A program made the position numbers and the translations under genes. The notes under the pieces were generated by a model. It made no database searches. It had not been told where the DNA came from and saw only the letters and a list, made by a program, of their open reading frames with translations. Below, piece after piece: positions 44,389-54,473 of a DNA stretch of 64,000 bases. The stretch's first letter is position 1. Every line of letters begins with the position of its first letter. The stretch comes from Promicromonosporaceae bacterium (GTDB lineage Bacteria; Actinomycetota; Actinomycetes; Actinomycetales; Cellulomonadaceae), in NCBI GenBank assembly GCA_009783295.1, contig WRHK01000009.1, positions 1 to 64,000 on the forward strand, read 5' to 3'.

Positions 44389-44637
44389 ATGGACTGGCGC
44401 CACAAGGCCGCCTGCCTCGACGAGGACCCCGAGCTTTTCTTCCCCATCGGAAACACCGGCCCTGCGCTGCTCCAGATCGAGGAGGCGAAGCAGGTGTGCC
44501 GTCGGTGCGAGGTCATCGACACGTGCCTCAAGTGGGCGATCGAGTCCGGCCAGGACGCCGGCGTCTGGGGCGGCCTGTCGGAGGACGAGCGCCGCGCGCT
44601 GAAGCGCCGCACCGCCCGCGCCCGCCGCGCCGGCTGA
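44389..44637 (+). CDS. whiB1: WhiB-family iron-sulfur transcription factor, WhiB1
   Basis: The 82-residue protein has the four cluster-binding cysteines at 9, 37, 40 and 46, the turn motif GVWGG and a basic C-terminal tail (ALKRRTARARRAG). The N terminus MDWRHKAACLDEDPELFFP is close to mycobacterial WhiB1, an essential NO-sensitive regulator that binds the primary sigma factor. AAGGAG four to five bases before the ATG at 44389 settles the start; an upstream in-frame extension to 44260 is rejected. It is convergent with pdtaS, a neighbour pair conserved in actinobacteria. Confidence 0.95.
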   Translation: MDWRHKAACLDEDPELFFPIGNTGPALLQIEEAKQVCRRCEVIDTCLKWAIESGQDAGVWGGLSEDERRALKRRTARARRAG

Positions 44638-44649
44638 CACCAGCTCGAC

Positions 44650-44684
44650 CCGAGGCCCGGTTCCCGTCAGGGACCGGGCCTCGG
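44650..44684. terminator. Bidirectional terminator between whiB1 and pdtaS
   Basis: CCGAGGCCCGG (44650-44660) pairs with CCGGGCCTCGG (44674-44684), extended inward by a bulged CCC/GGG. It lies between the two convergent stop codons. Confidence 0.8.
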
Positions 44685-44695
44685 TCATGTCCGGG

Positions 44696-46186
44696 TCAGG
44701 CGCGGGCGCCGTCGCGCAGCCGCGCCTTGACCTCCACCTGGGTGCCGCCGCCCTCGCGCTCGGACCACTCGATCGACCCGCTGAGCTCGTTGGTCACGAG
44801 CGTGCGCACGATCTGGTTGCCCAGACCGGACCCCGCGGCGCGGCCCAGGGTCGCGACGTCCTTCTCGCCCAGCCCCACGCCGTCGTCGGCCACCCGGACC
44901 GTGAGCTCGGAGCCGGACCGCTCGACGTCGATCTGGACCGTCCCGGTCTCGCGCTCGTCGGGGAACCCGTGCTCCACGGCGTTGGTGACCAGCTCGGTGA
45001 GCACCAGCGCGAGCGGCGTCGCGTCCTGCGCGGGGACCAGGCCGAACGACCCGTTCTGCACCGTCCGCACGGACGTCCGCGTGGACGCGACCTCCGCCGT
45101 CATGCGCAGCGCGCGCTGGAGCATGCCGTCGAGCTCGACCTGCTCGTCGAGGGTCTGCGACAGGAACTCGTGGACCAGCGAGATGGTGGCGACGCGGCGG
45201 GTGGCCTCGTCGAGCGCGGCCTTCGCCTCGGGGATCTCCACGCGCCGCGACTGCAGCCGCAGCAGCGCCGCGACCGTGGCCAGGTTGTTCTTCACCCGGT
45301 GGTGGATCTCGCGGATCGTCGCGTCCTTGGTCATGAGCTCGCGCTCGCGGCGTCGCAGCTCGGACACGTCGCGGCACAGCAGCACTGCGCCGATGCGGTG
45401 CCCGTGGTCGGTGAGGGGCAGCGCGCGCAGCGACAGCGCGACGCCGCGCGTGTCGATGTCCGTGCGCCACGGCGCGCGGCCCATGACCACGAGGGGAAGC
45501 GACTCGTCGACCGTCGACGCGTGCTCGATGAGCCCGCTGGTGACCTCGACGAGCGACTGCCCGACGAGCGGCCCGATGACGCCCAGGCGGTGGAAGCACG
45601 ACAGCGCGTTCGGCGAGGCGTAGAGCACCTCGCCCTCGGAGTTGAGGCGGATCAGCCCGTCACCGACGCGCGGCGCGCCCCGCCGCGGGCCCGTCGCGGC
45701 GTTGGGCACGGGGTACTCACCCCGCGCGATCATCGCCATGAGGTCGTCGGCCGACTCGACGTAGTTGAGCTCGAGCCGCGACGGCGTGCGCCCGGACCCG
45801 AGGTTGGTCTGCCGCGCGACGACGGCGATCGCCCGCCCGGCGTGCACCACGGGGACGGCCTCCTCGCGCACCGCGTACGCGCCGAACCAGCGCGGCTCGC
45901 GCGGGCGCTGGGAGCGCACCTCGCGCAGCGCGGCCTCGAGCTGCGGGCGCTGACCCTCCGAGGCGATGGACCCGACGATGTCGTCGTAGTGCACCGTCGC
46001 CCCCGTCGAGGGACGGCACTGCGCGACGGCCACGAAGCCTCCGTCACGCGACGGCAGCCACAGCACGAGGTCCGCGAAGGCGAGGTCGGAGACCAGCTGC
46101 CAGTCGCCGACCAGCAGGTGGAGCCACTCGATGTCGCCGGGCGCGAGGTCGGCATGCTGGGCAATCAGGTCACTCATGGCGGACAC
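44696..46186 (-). CDS. pdtaS: Sensor histidine kinase of the PdtaS type
   Basis: The 496-residue cytoplasmic protein has an N-terminal GAF-like domain (about 1-150), a PAS domain (about 180-285), a HisKA_2 segment with the phospho-acceptor in EIHHRVKNNLATVAALLRLQ (His 295/296) and a HWE-like ATPase (LTELVTNAVEHGF, DDGVGLG). No membrane segment is present. PdtaS phosphorylates the ANTAR-type antiterminator PdtaR, which is not in this window. The frame starts at GTG 46186, with an ATG three codons later (46177) as an alternative. Confidence 0.93.
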   Translation of the reverse strand: MSAMSDLIAQHADLAPGDIEWLHLLVGDWQLVSDLAFADLVLWLPSRDGGFVAVAQCRPSTGATVHYDDIVGSIASEGQRPQLEAALREVRSQRPREPRWFGAYAVREEAVPVVHAGRAIAVVARQTNLGSGRTPSRLELNYVESADDLMAMIARGEYPVPNAATGPRRGAPRVGDGLIRLNSEGEVLYASPNALSCFHRLGVIGPLVGQSLVEVTSGLIEHASTVDESLPLVVMGRAPWRTDIDTRGVALSLRALPLTDHGHRIGAVLLCRDVSELRRRERELMTKDATIREIHHRVKNNLATVAALLRLQSRRVEIPEAKAALDEATRRVATISLVHEFLSQTLDEQVELDGMLQRALRMTAEVASTRTSVRTVQNGSFGLVPAQDATPLALVLTELVTNAVEHGFPDERETGTVQIDVERSGSELTVRVADDGVGLGEKDVATLGRAAGSGLGNQIVRTLVTNELSGSIEWSEREGGGTQVEVKARLRDGARA

Positions 46187-46283
46187 GGGGTCCAGCGTAC
46201 GTGGCGCGGCCTGCGGAAAGCCTGATCAACGGCGGCCCCTGAGGATAGAGTGCAGCCACCGGACACCCGGCTTGGAGGGCCCC

Positions 46284-46790
46284 GTGCACCTGAGCGTCGA
46301 GCAGACCTATCCCGCGAGCGTCGAGGACGTCGCGGCGATGCTTGCTGACGAGTCGTTCGTGCGCTGGCGCGCCGAGCGCACCACGGGGACGGGCACGGTC
46401 GACCAGGCCGACGTCGACCCCGGCACCGACGGTGGGTTCACGGTTCTGGTGCGGCGCACGCTGCCCACCTCGCTGATCCCCGCACAGGCGCGGCCCTTCG
46501 TCGGGGCCCGGCTCGAGGTGCGGCAGGCGGAGGTCTGGGAGGCCCCGCGCGGCGACCGCCGCTACGGCACGGTCGCGCTGGAGATCACGGGGGCGCCGGT
46601 GCGCCTCACGGGCACGATCTCGCTGGAGCCCCTCCCCGAGGGCGGGACGCGCCTGGCGTACACGGGCGAGGTCCGGGCGACGGTGCCCCTCTTCGCCTCG
46701 GTGGTCGAGGAGGCGACGGCGGGGACCGTGCGGTCGACGCTCGCCGCAGAGGAGCTCGCGGGCCGCGACTGGCTCGCCGGCGTCCGCTGA
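46284..46790 (+). CDS. DUF2505 family protein
   Basis: The 168-residue protein starts VHLSVEQTYPASVEDVAAML and has a START/SRPBCC-like alternation of strands ending in a long helix (EEATAGTVRSTLAAEELAGR), characteristic of DUF2505. A ligand-binding role is likely but unknown. GTG at 46284 follows TTGGAGGG. It is divergent from pdtaS over 97 bp. Confidence 0.82.
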   Translation: MHLSVEQTYPASVEDVAAMLADESFVRWRAERTTGTGTVDQADVDPGTDGGFTVLVRRTLPTSLIPAQARPFVGARLEVRQAEVWEAPRGDRRYGTVALEITGAPVRLTGTISLEPLPEGGTRLAYTGEVRATVPLFASVVEEATAGTVRSTLAAEELAGRDWLAGVR

Positions 46791-46844
46791 GGCATCTCCC
46801 ACGGGGGTCTCGTACCCCTCTGCGGCGCCACCGTCCCATAACGA

Positions 46845-46854
46845 TGTGATCACA
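46845..46854. promoter_or_regulatory. TGTGATCACA palindrome, possible regulator half-site
   Basis: A perfect 10-bp palindrome TGTGATCACA occurs in the gap before the ceb operon. It resembles a collapsed CRP-type site (TGTGA and TCACA without the usual six-base spacer), so a CRP-family assignment is doubtful. A chance occurrence is possible. Confidence 0.25.
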
Positions 46855-46971
46855 GGGCCGCGGCACATATCGCCTCTGACCTGCGAAGACATGTCAAGCC
46901 GACGCTCCGCGCCCGTCGCAGCACGACTGGTGACTTGACGCGAATCGACGCGCGGGACCACCATTCACGCA

Positions 46972-47014
46972 TTGACGTGGGAGCGCTACCACAGCCTCGT
47001 GGGAGCGCTACCAG
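46972..47014 (+). promoter_or_regulatory. ceb promoter region with two CebR-type operators
   Basis: TGGGAGCGCTACCA occurs at 46978-46991 and again at 47000-47013, 22 bp apart (about two helical turns). It differs by one base from the CebR/CelR consensus TGGGAGCGCTCCCA known from Streptomyces and Thermobifida. TTGACG (46972-46977), a likely -35 box, abuts the first operator, so a bound repressor would block RNA polymerase. The rest of the 362-bp gap (46791-47152) is a leader with a small GGCGC/GCGCC hairpin near 47045-47060 and no gene. Confidence 0.8.
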
Positions 47015-47152
47015 GTCAGGAAGTCGGCTGGACCGAGGTTCCATGGCGCACAGAAGCGCCCCATGGACCTCACGGGAAACCTTCACGTCCCGCCATGCCG
47101 ACCTACAGCCCGCAGGGCCGCCGCTTGGGCGCCCTCAGACAAGGAGGTCACA

Positions 47153-48523
47153 GTGAAGAACGCGACCAGGAAGGGTCTCGTCGCCGTCGCCGGCGTCGCC
47201 GCCCTTGCGCTCACGGTCACGGCTTGCTCGGGGAGCAACGGCGGTTCGGGCAGTGCGTCCGCCGGCGGCCAGGTCACCATCAAGATCAGCACGTTCAACA
47301 ACCCCGGCTTCGGCAAGTCCACCGCCCAGAAGCCCGGCGCCGACCTGTGGACCGAGTACGAGAAGCTCCACCCGAACGTGAAGATCGTCGAGGACAACGC
47401 CGCCTCGTCCGACGACGCTCGCAACGCGTTCAACACCGCCATGTCGTCCGGCACGGGTGCCTACGACATCCAGATGGCCGACATCGACTGGATGCCTTCC
47501 ATCACCGCGATCGCCGACAAGTTCACGGACCTCGCCCCCTACGCGAAGACCGCGAACGGCGACTGGCTCGACTGGAAGACCGCTCAGGGCACCGTCGACG
47601 GCAAGCAGATCGGTCTCGGCACCGACATCGGCCCCGAGGGCATCTGCTTCCGCAGCGACCTGCTCTCCGCTGCCGGCCTCCCCTCCACGCGTGACGCCGT
47701 CGCCACCGCCCTCGGCGGCAAGGACGCCACGTGGCAGAAGTACTTCGACCTGGGCAAGCAGTACGTCCAGGCGTCGGGTGGCAAGGCCTGGTTCGACTCG
47801 GCCGCCGCTACCTACCAGGGCATGGTCAACCAGGTCCAGTACTCGTACGTGAACAAGGACGGCAGCACCATCGACCCGTCCACGAACACGACGATCAAGA
47901 ACCTGTACACCCAGGTCACCACCGCCGCCAAGGACGACAAGGAGTCGGCCGGCCTCGGTCAGTGGACCGACGCCTGGGGCGCCGCGATGAAGAGCGACAA
48001 GTTCGCGACGATGCTCTGCCCCGCGTGGATCATCAACAACATCAAGGGCAACGCCGGCGAGACCTTCAAGGGTTGGGACATCGCCGACGTCTTCCCGGGC
48101 AACCCGGACGTGAAGAACGACCAGGGCCAGCCCGCCACCGGTGGTAACTGGGGCGGTTCGTTCCTCGTCGTCCCGAAGCAGTCGAAGGTCGCCGACGAGG
48201 CCGCCAAGCTCGCCGCGTGGATCACGGCCCCTGCCCAGCAGCAGAAGGTCTTCCTCGCCGCCTCGAACTTCCCCAGCTCGCCGACCGCTCAGGCCGACCC
48301 GCAGGTGAAGGGCAAGACCGACCCGTTCCTCAACAACGCTCCGGTCGGTACGATCTTCGCCAGCCGCGCTGCTGCGGTGAACGTCGTCCCGTTCAAGGGC
48401 GCGAAGTACTTCGACATCCAGACGGCGATGGCCAACGCCCTCAACCGCGTGGACGTCGACAAGTCGCAGTCTGCCGCCGACTCCTGGAACCAGTGGGTCC
48501 AGGACGTCAAGGCCCTGGGCTGA
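47153..48523 (+). CDS. cebE: Cello-oligosaccharide ABC transporter substrate-binding lipoprotein
   Basis: The 456-residue protein is a SBP_bac_1-type solute receptor. It has a lipoprotein signal with lipobox LTVTAC and lipidated Cys25, then a Gly/Ser-rich tether and VTIKISTFNNPGFGKS. Aromatic residues throughout fit oligosaccharide binding. The start is GTG at 47153 with GGAGGT upstream. Cellobiose or cello-oligosaccharide specificity is inferred from the operators, bglC and the CebR-like gene in the same locus. Codon use is strongly biased (AAG, AAC, GTC), consistent with high expression. Confidence 0.9.
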   Translation: MKNATRKGLVAVAGVAALALTVTACSGSNGGSGSASAGGQVTIKISTFNNPGFGKSTAQKPGADLWTEYEKLHPNVKIVEDNAASSDDARNAFNTAMSSGTGAYDIQMADIDWMPSITAIADKFTDLAPYAKTANGDWLDWKTAQGTVDGKQIGLGTDIGPEGICFRSDLLSAAGLPSTRDAVATALGGKDATWQKYFDLGKQYVQASGGKAWFDSAAATYQGMVNQVQYSYVNKDGSTIDPSTNTTIKNLYTQVTTAAKDDKESAGLGQWTDAWGAAMKSDKFATMLCPAWIINNIKGNAGETFKGWDIADVFPGNPDVKNDQGQPATGGNWGGSFLVVPKQSKVADEAAKLAAWITAPAQQQKVFLAASNFPSSPTAQADPQVKGKTDPFLNNAPVGTIFASRAAAVNVVPFKGAKYFDIQTAMANALNRVDVDKSQSAADSWNQWVQDVKALG

Positions 48524-48533
48524 CGGTAGCCAC

Positions 48534-48596
48534 GCGTCAGGCCTGATCGCCTGACGCACCAGGTCCGGGGGTGTCCGCCCGCGCGGGCACCCCCGG
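48534..48596 (+). terminator. Two intercistronic hairpins between cebE and cebF
   Basis: GCGTCAGGC/GCCTGACGC (48534-48542 with 48549-48557) is followed by a stronger stem CCGGGGGTG/CACCCCCGG (48565-48573 with 48588-48596) that encloses an inner GCCCG/CGGGC hairpin. There is no U-tract. In SBP operons such structures usually stabilise the receptor mRNA or attenuate read-through, giving more receptor than permease. That role is inferred. Confidence 0.65.
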
Positions 48597-48642
48597 GTCC
48601 GTTCCACCCGTCCCCGTCCCTCCTGCCGCCGAAGGAAGTGCA

Positions 48643-49719
48643 GTGTCTGCCACGCCGGTCGCCCCGAACAAGCCCCCGCAGAGCCCGCCGCCCGCTCGCG
48701 ACGACGCCTACGAGCGCAAGCTGCGCGCCCGAGGCCGCCGCGGCCGGTTCGACGTCAAGGCCTCGCCGTACCTGTACATCTCGCCGTTCTTCCTGCTGTT
48801 CCTGCTCGTGGGCCTGTTCCCGCTGCTCTACACGGGGTGGATCGCGACGCGAAACTGGAACACCCTGACCGGTGACGGCGGCGTCGCCGTCTGCGGCCTC
48901 ATCTGCAACTCCACCGAGCCGTCGATCTGGGCCAACTTCCAGTGGGTGATGCACCAGCACGTCTTCTGGATCGCGCTGCGCAACACCTTCTCGATCTTCG
49001 CGCTGTCGACCATCCCGCAGATCATCATGGCGCTGATCCTCGCGGCGATCCTCGACGCCAACCTCAAGGCCAAGACCTTCTGGCGCATGGGCGTGCTGCT
49101 GCCCTACGTCATCGCCCCGTCCGCGGCGGCGATCATCTTCTCCCAGATCTTCTCGGACCAGGGCGGCCTCATCAACACGGTGATCGGCTGGATCGGTCTG
49201 GACCCCATCCGCTGGCATGCCAACACCCTGGCCAGCCACATCGCCATCGCGACGATCGTCAACTTCCGCTGGACGGGCTACAACACGCTCATCCTGCTGG
49301 CCGCCATGCAGGCCATCCCGCGCGACGTCTTCGAGGCGGCCGTGGTCGACGGCGCCGGCCGGTTCCGGCAGTTCTTCTCGGTGACCATCCCGATGCTGCG
49401 CCCGACGCTCATCTTCGTGATCATCACGTCGACCATCGGCGGCCTGCAGATCTTCGACGAGCCGCAGCTGTTCACCCAGGGCACCTCTGGGTACGGCGGC
49501 CACAGCAACCAGTTCCTCACGGTGTCCCTGTTCTTGTGGAACCAGGGCTTCAACTCCGTGACGCCCGGCACGCCGAACCTCGGCCGTGCGGCCGCGGCCG
49601 CGTGGATCCTGTTCGTCATCGTGGTCATCTTCGCGGTGCTGAACTACGTGCTCACGCAGCGGATCGCGTCCGACGCCGGCCCGAAGCAGCGCAAGAAGAA
49701 GAAGGCGGTCGCCCGATGA
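48643..49719 (+). CDS. cebF: Cello-oligosaccharide ABC transporter permease
   Basis: The 358-residue MalF-like permease has about six membrane helices, a basic N-terminal cytoplasmic segment and the EAA coupling loop EAAVVDGAGRFRQFFSVTIP. A Lys/Arg-rich tail closes the protein. The GTG at 48643 is preceded by AAGGAAG. It overlaps cebG by ATGA. The cognate ATPase (an MsiK-like multi-use ATPase in Streptomyces) is not in the window, as is normal for ceb operons. Confidence 0.92.
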   Translation: MSATPVAPNKPPQSPPPARDDAYERKLRARGRRGRFDVKASPYLYISPFFLLFLLVGLFPLLYTGWIATRNWNTLTGDGGVAVCGLICNSTEPSIWANFQWVMHQHVFWIALRNTFSIFALSTIPQIIMALILAAILDANLKAKTFWRMGVLLPYVIAPSAAAIIFSQIFSDQGGLINTVIGWIGLDPIRWHANTLASHIAIATIVNFRWTGYNTLILLAAMQAIPRDVFEAAVVDGAGRFRQFFSVTIPMLRPTLIFVIITSTIGGLQIFDEPQLFTQGTSGYGGHSNQFLTVSLFLWNQGFNSVTPGTPNLGRAAAAAWILFVIVVIFAVLNYVLTQRIASDAGPKQRKKKKAVAR

Positions 49720-50633
49720 GCAACGAAGTCTCCGTCGCCACCCTGCGCCAGTACGGCGGCAACGGCGTCGCCAACGCCGCCCAGCGCAAGCGCAAGCTCG
49801 CCGTCACGTCGGAGGGCCGCCGTCCCGGCTGGGTCTCCTACACGTACCTGACGATCGCGCTGCTGCTGGTGATCTTCCCGCTGTACTACGCGTTCTCCAT
49901 CGCGTCGCAGCCGACGCCGGACACGCAGTACGGCCCCCAGGCCCTCAAGTTCGGCTCGGGCCTCTTCACGAACCTCAGCAACGCGTTCGAGGAGCTCGGC
50001 TACTGGCACGCGCTCGGCGGCACCTTCATGGTCTCCGCGGTCTGCTCGGTCACGACGGTCCTGTTCGCGACGCTGGCCGGCTACTCGTTCTCGAAGCTCA
50101 GCTTCCGCGGACGCAAGGGCCTGCTGCTGTTCGTCGTGGCCACCATGGCCATCCCGACGCAGCTCGCCGTCGTGCCGCTGTTCGTGCTCATGAACAAGCT
50201 GCACCTGTTCGGCTCGCTGTGGGCCGTGGTCATCCCCGGCATCGTCACCGCGTTCGGCGTGTTCTGGATGACGCAGTACCTCGAGGGCGCGCTCCCCTAC
50301 GAGCTCATCGAGGCCGCCCGCATGGACGGCGCGTCGATGATCCGCACCTTCTGGAACGTCGCGATCCCGGCCGCCCGCCCCGCCATGGCGATGCTGTTCC
50401 TGTTCACCTTCGTGGCCCAGTGGACCAACTACTTCTGGCCCACGATCATCCTGGGCCCGAACAAGGGCAACATGCTCACCACGGCCGCCGCGGCCCTGAA
50501 GGGCGCGCACTTCACGGACTACACGCTGATCATGTCCGGCGTGATCCTGACCGCGGCCCCGCTGATCATCCTGTTCTTCTTCATGGGTCGTCAGCTGGTC
50601 TCCGGCATCATGGCCGGCGCCGTCAAGGGCTGA
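49716..50633 (+). CDS. cebG: Cello-oligosaccharide ABC transporter permease
   Basis: The 305-residue MalG-like permease has six helices and the EAA loop EAARMDGASMIRTFWNVAIP. The cytoplasmic N terminus has RKRKLAVTSEGRRPG before the first helix. It forms the membrane channel with cebF. Translational coupling to cebF is shown by ATGA. A 15-bp hairpin after the stop may partly terminate transcription before bglC. Confidence 0.93.
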   Translation: MSNEVSVATLRQYGGNGVANAAQRKRKLAVTSEGRRPGWVSYTYLTIALLLVIFPLYYAFSIASQPTPDTQYGPQALKFGSGLFTNLSNAFEELGYWHALGGTFMVSAVCSVTTVLFATLAGYSFSKLSFRGRKGLLLFVVATMAIPTQLAVVPLFVLMNKLHLFGSLWAVVIPGIVTAFGVFWMTQYLEGALPYELIEAARMDGASMIRTFWNVAIPAARPAMAMLFLFTFVAQWTNYFWPTIILGPNKGNMLTTAAAALKGAHFTDYTLIMSGVILTAAPLIILFFFMGRQLVSGIMAGAVKG

Positions 50634-50647
50634 TCCGCCCGCACCTG

Positions 50648-50683
50648 CGACGGCCGGCGGCGGATCATCGCCGCCGGCCGTCG
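50648..50683 (+). terminator. Hairpin after cebG
   Basis: A perfect 15-bp stem (50648-50662 with 50669-50683) and 6-nt loop lie 15 bases after cebG. It separates the transporter genes from bglC, which may therefore have its own promoter. Confidence 0.75.
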
Positions 50684-50716
50684 TCGTCCCGGGCCTGAGA
50701 AGATGGCCAACACCGC

Positions 50717-50730
50717 GTGAGAATTCCCAC
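50717..50730 (+). promoter_or_regulatory. Possible variant LacI-type operator before bglC
   Basis: GTGAGAATTCCCAC is a near-palindrome 12 bases before the bglC ATG. Its outer halves (GTGRGA/TCCCAC) match those of the ceb operators, but the centre is two bases shorter. A CebR site of reduced affinity is possible; it may equally be chance. Confidence 0.35.
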
Positions 50731-50742
50731 CGAGGAGCATCG

Positions 50743-52295
<1,553 letters not shown>

Positions 52296-52299
<4 letters not shown>

Positions 52300-53303
52300 G
52301 CAGCGTTCCCCCCACGCTCGACGACGTCGCGCGCGAAGCCCGCGTCTCGCGCTCGACCGCGTCGCGCGCCATCAACGGCGGCGACCGGGTCTCCCCCGAG
52401 GCGCAGGCGGCGGTCGATGACGCCGTCGCGCGGCTGGGCTACACGCCCAACCGTGCGGCGCGCTCCCTGGTGACGCGGCGTACCGACTCGATCGCGCTCG
52501 TCGTGCCCGAGCCCGACACGCTGGTGCTCACCGACCCGTTCCTCACGGGCGTGCTGCGCGGCGTCACCGACGGCATCGCGGGCACCGACCTGCAGCTGGT
52601 GCTGCTGCTCAACCGGCAGGGCGAGGCGCCGGGCCGCATCGCCCGCTACCTCGGGTCCGGGCACGTGGACGGCGCCATCGTGGCCTCGCACCACCGGCGC
52701 GACCAGCTCGAGGCGGCGCTCACGCGCGCGCAGCTGCCCGCAGTGTTCGTGGGGCGGCCCTTCGGCGACGCGACGCACCACTACGTGGACGTCGACAACA
52801 TCGCCGGCGCGCACATGGCCACGCAGCGGCTCGTCGACGTGGGGCGCAAGCGCATCGGCACCATCACCGGGCCGCTCGACATGTCCGCGGGCATCGACCG
52901 GCTCCAGGGGTGGCGCGAGACCCTCGAGGCCGCCGGGCTGCCCACGGACGCGTTCGTCGAGGGCGACTTCACCGCGATCGGCGGCGCCACCGCCGCGGAG
53001 AAGCTGCTCGACGAGCACCCAGACCTCGACGCGATCTTCGCCGTGTCCGACCTCATGGCCGAGGGCGTGCTGCACACGCTCCACGCCCGGGGCCTGCGCG
53101 TGCCGGAGGACGTCGCGCTCATCGGGTTCGACGACCTGGGCGTCGCCCAGCACACCACCCCCCGCCTGACGACGGTCCACAACCCGGTGGTCCAGACGAC
53201 GATGGCGGCGACGGCCACCCTGCTGGGCCTGCTGGCGGGAGCACCGGTGCCGGCGGCACCACAGATCTTCCGGCCGTACCTGGTGGAGGGCGAGACGGCC
53301 TGA
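52296..53303 (+). CDS. cebR: LacI-family repressor, CebR-like
   Basis: The 335-residue protein has a LacI helix-turn-helix (TLDDVAREARVSRSTASRAI, hinge YTPNRAARSLVTRRT) and a periplasmic-binding-like effector domain. GTG at 52296 overlaps the bglC stop (GTGA), so it is co-transcribed with the genes it should repress. The operators at 46978, 47000 and 57090 match the known CebR site. Cellobiose is the expected inducer. It is followed within 20 bp by palindrome B. Confidence 0.92.
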
Positions 53304-53320
53304 GGGCGCGCGTCTTTGCC

Positions 53321-53382
53321 GTTGTGGGTCCCTGGGACTCCGCTTATCGCGTGTGATAACCGGAGTCCCAGGGACCCACAAC
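53321..53382. repeat. Palindrome B, left copy
   Basis: Two 28-nt arms (53321-53348 with 53355-53382) pair with one C-C mismatch (53343 and 53360) around a 6-nt loop. Each arm contains the smaller palindrome GTCCCTGGGAC, so a cruciform with side hairpins is possible. It lies 17 bases after cebR and 5 bases before the stop of the nuclease-like gene. It may also end transcription from both sides. Confidence 0.9.
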
Positions 53383-53387
53383 TGTGT

Positions 53388-54407
53388 TCAGCGCGGGCGC
53401 CAGCACGCCTCCTTCAAGCGGGCCGCCACCTCGACGCCCACACGGCCGTGCCACGCGTCGGCTCCCGTGAAGCGCAGCACGGCGCCCCGGTCCGCCAGGA
53501 AGTTCTGGCGGACGCGGTCGTGGAGGAGCGCCCGAGGCGTGCTGTGCACGTCCTCGCCGTCGATCTCGACGAACAGCCAGCGGCCGTCGGGGAGGCGCCA
53601 CGCCATGTCGACCCTCGCGACGACTGCGCCCGACGGGTTGCAAAGCTCCAGCTGGAGGCGGTCGGGGCGGACCCCGTGGTCGAGGCACGACAGGCGCCCC
53701 CACGTCTCGGCGGGCGACTCCGAGCCCGGGTCCGAGAGGTCCCACCACTCCCGGGCGAGGACCGCACCCTTGCGCTTGTGCAGCAGCGACCGCGCCTCCC
53801 GGAGGCCCTCGTCGTCGAGCAGGCGGCGGGAGCGGACGTCGTCGAGGATCGCGACGGCGCTGCGCCTCCCGTCCCGCCGGCGCGTGAGCTCCAGCAGGCC
53901 CTGGGCGAGTGCGGCCGGGAGCGGCGCGACGCGGCATCCCGACGTCGTGATCGCCGTCAGGCCGCGCGGCCGCCGGACTCCGGACGCGGCAGCCGCTCCT
54001 CGCGGTGCCCGGGTGGTGTAGCCGACGGCGGGCACGAACTGTCGCGGCAGGCCCCGGACCTCGTAGAGCGCGAGCGCTCCGAGCCCCACGGCTACCGCCA
54101 GGTCCCCGCGTTCCAGCAGCGCGAGGCGCGCGGCGCGGCGATGGAGGTGGTCGAAGACGGCGCCGGGCTCGGGCCATCCGCGGTCGCGGGCCCAAGCGGG
54201 CGTGCGCTCGGGCGGCGACGTCGGCTCGCAGTCGTACACGCCCGAACCGACACGGACCAGCTCGCGACGTCGGACGCGATCCGCGATCCGCTGGTGACCG
54301 ACGCCGTGGGCGACGAGCTGCCGCGAGTGGAGAAGCTGCTCCTGCCGCCGCGCGAGCTCGAGGAGGAGGAGGAGGAGGAGGTCAGGCAAGGGAGAGGCCG
54401 TCCGCAT
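53388..54407 (-). CDS. AbiEi-like winged-helix plus DUF559/Vsr-like nuclease-fold protein (cassette B)
   Basis: The 339-residue protein has an AbiEi-type N-terminal winged helix (LARRQEQLLHSRQLVAHGVG, then RELVRVGSGVYD) and a C-terminal DUF559/Vsr-like domain. Conserved residues are in ARVDMAWRLPDGRWLFVEIDG, followed by His and LLHDRVRQNFL. This matches the cassette A protein at the same landmarks (D-x-x-W, G-R-x-L, V-E-x-D-G, then D-R). The Leu-rich stretch near residues 8-17 is not a signal peptide. It interrupts the ceb locus between cebR and cellobiose phosphorylase and is bracketed by inverted copies of palindrome B. ATG at 54407 is the first start giving the winged helix. Confidence 0.75.
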   Translation of the reverse strand: MRTASPLPDLLLLLLLELARRQEQLLHSRQLVAHGVGHQRIADRVRRRELVRVGSGVYDCEPTSPPERTPAWARDRGWPEPGAVFDHLHRRAARLALLERGDLAVAVGLGALALYEVRGLPRQFVPAVGYTTRAPRGAAAASGVRRPRGLTAITTSGCRVAPLPAALAQGLLELTRRRDGRRSAVAILDDVRSRRLLDDEGLREARSLLHKRKGAVLAREWWDLSDPGSESPAETWGRLSCLDHGVRPDRLQLELCNPSGAVVARVDMAWRLPDGRWLFVEIDGEDVHSTPRALLHDRVRQNFLADRGAVLRFTGADAWHGRVGVEVAARLKEACWRPR

Positions 54408-54473
54408 GGCCCCACCCAAGCGCCCACCGCTGGCCGCAACCCGTCGATCCACAGCCCAACCCGGGCCGGAGAC

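Noticed and set aside
53321..53382. Palindrome B as just an intrinsic terminator of cebR
   Set aside because: It may terminate transcription, but the same 28-nt arm sequence recurs at 54474 and 61383 with arms conserved base for base, which ordinary terminators do not show. No T-tract follows.
54350..54407. Signal peptide on the cassette B protein from its Leu run
   Set aside because: The run of Leu codons is part of a GGA-type simple repeat and lacks a cleavage site; it leads directly into a winged helix expected in the cytoplasm.
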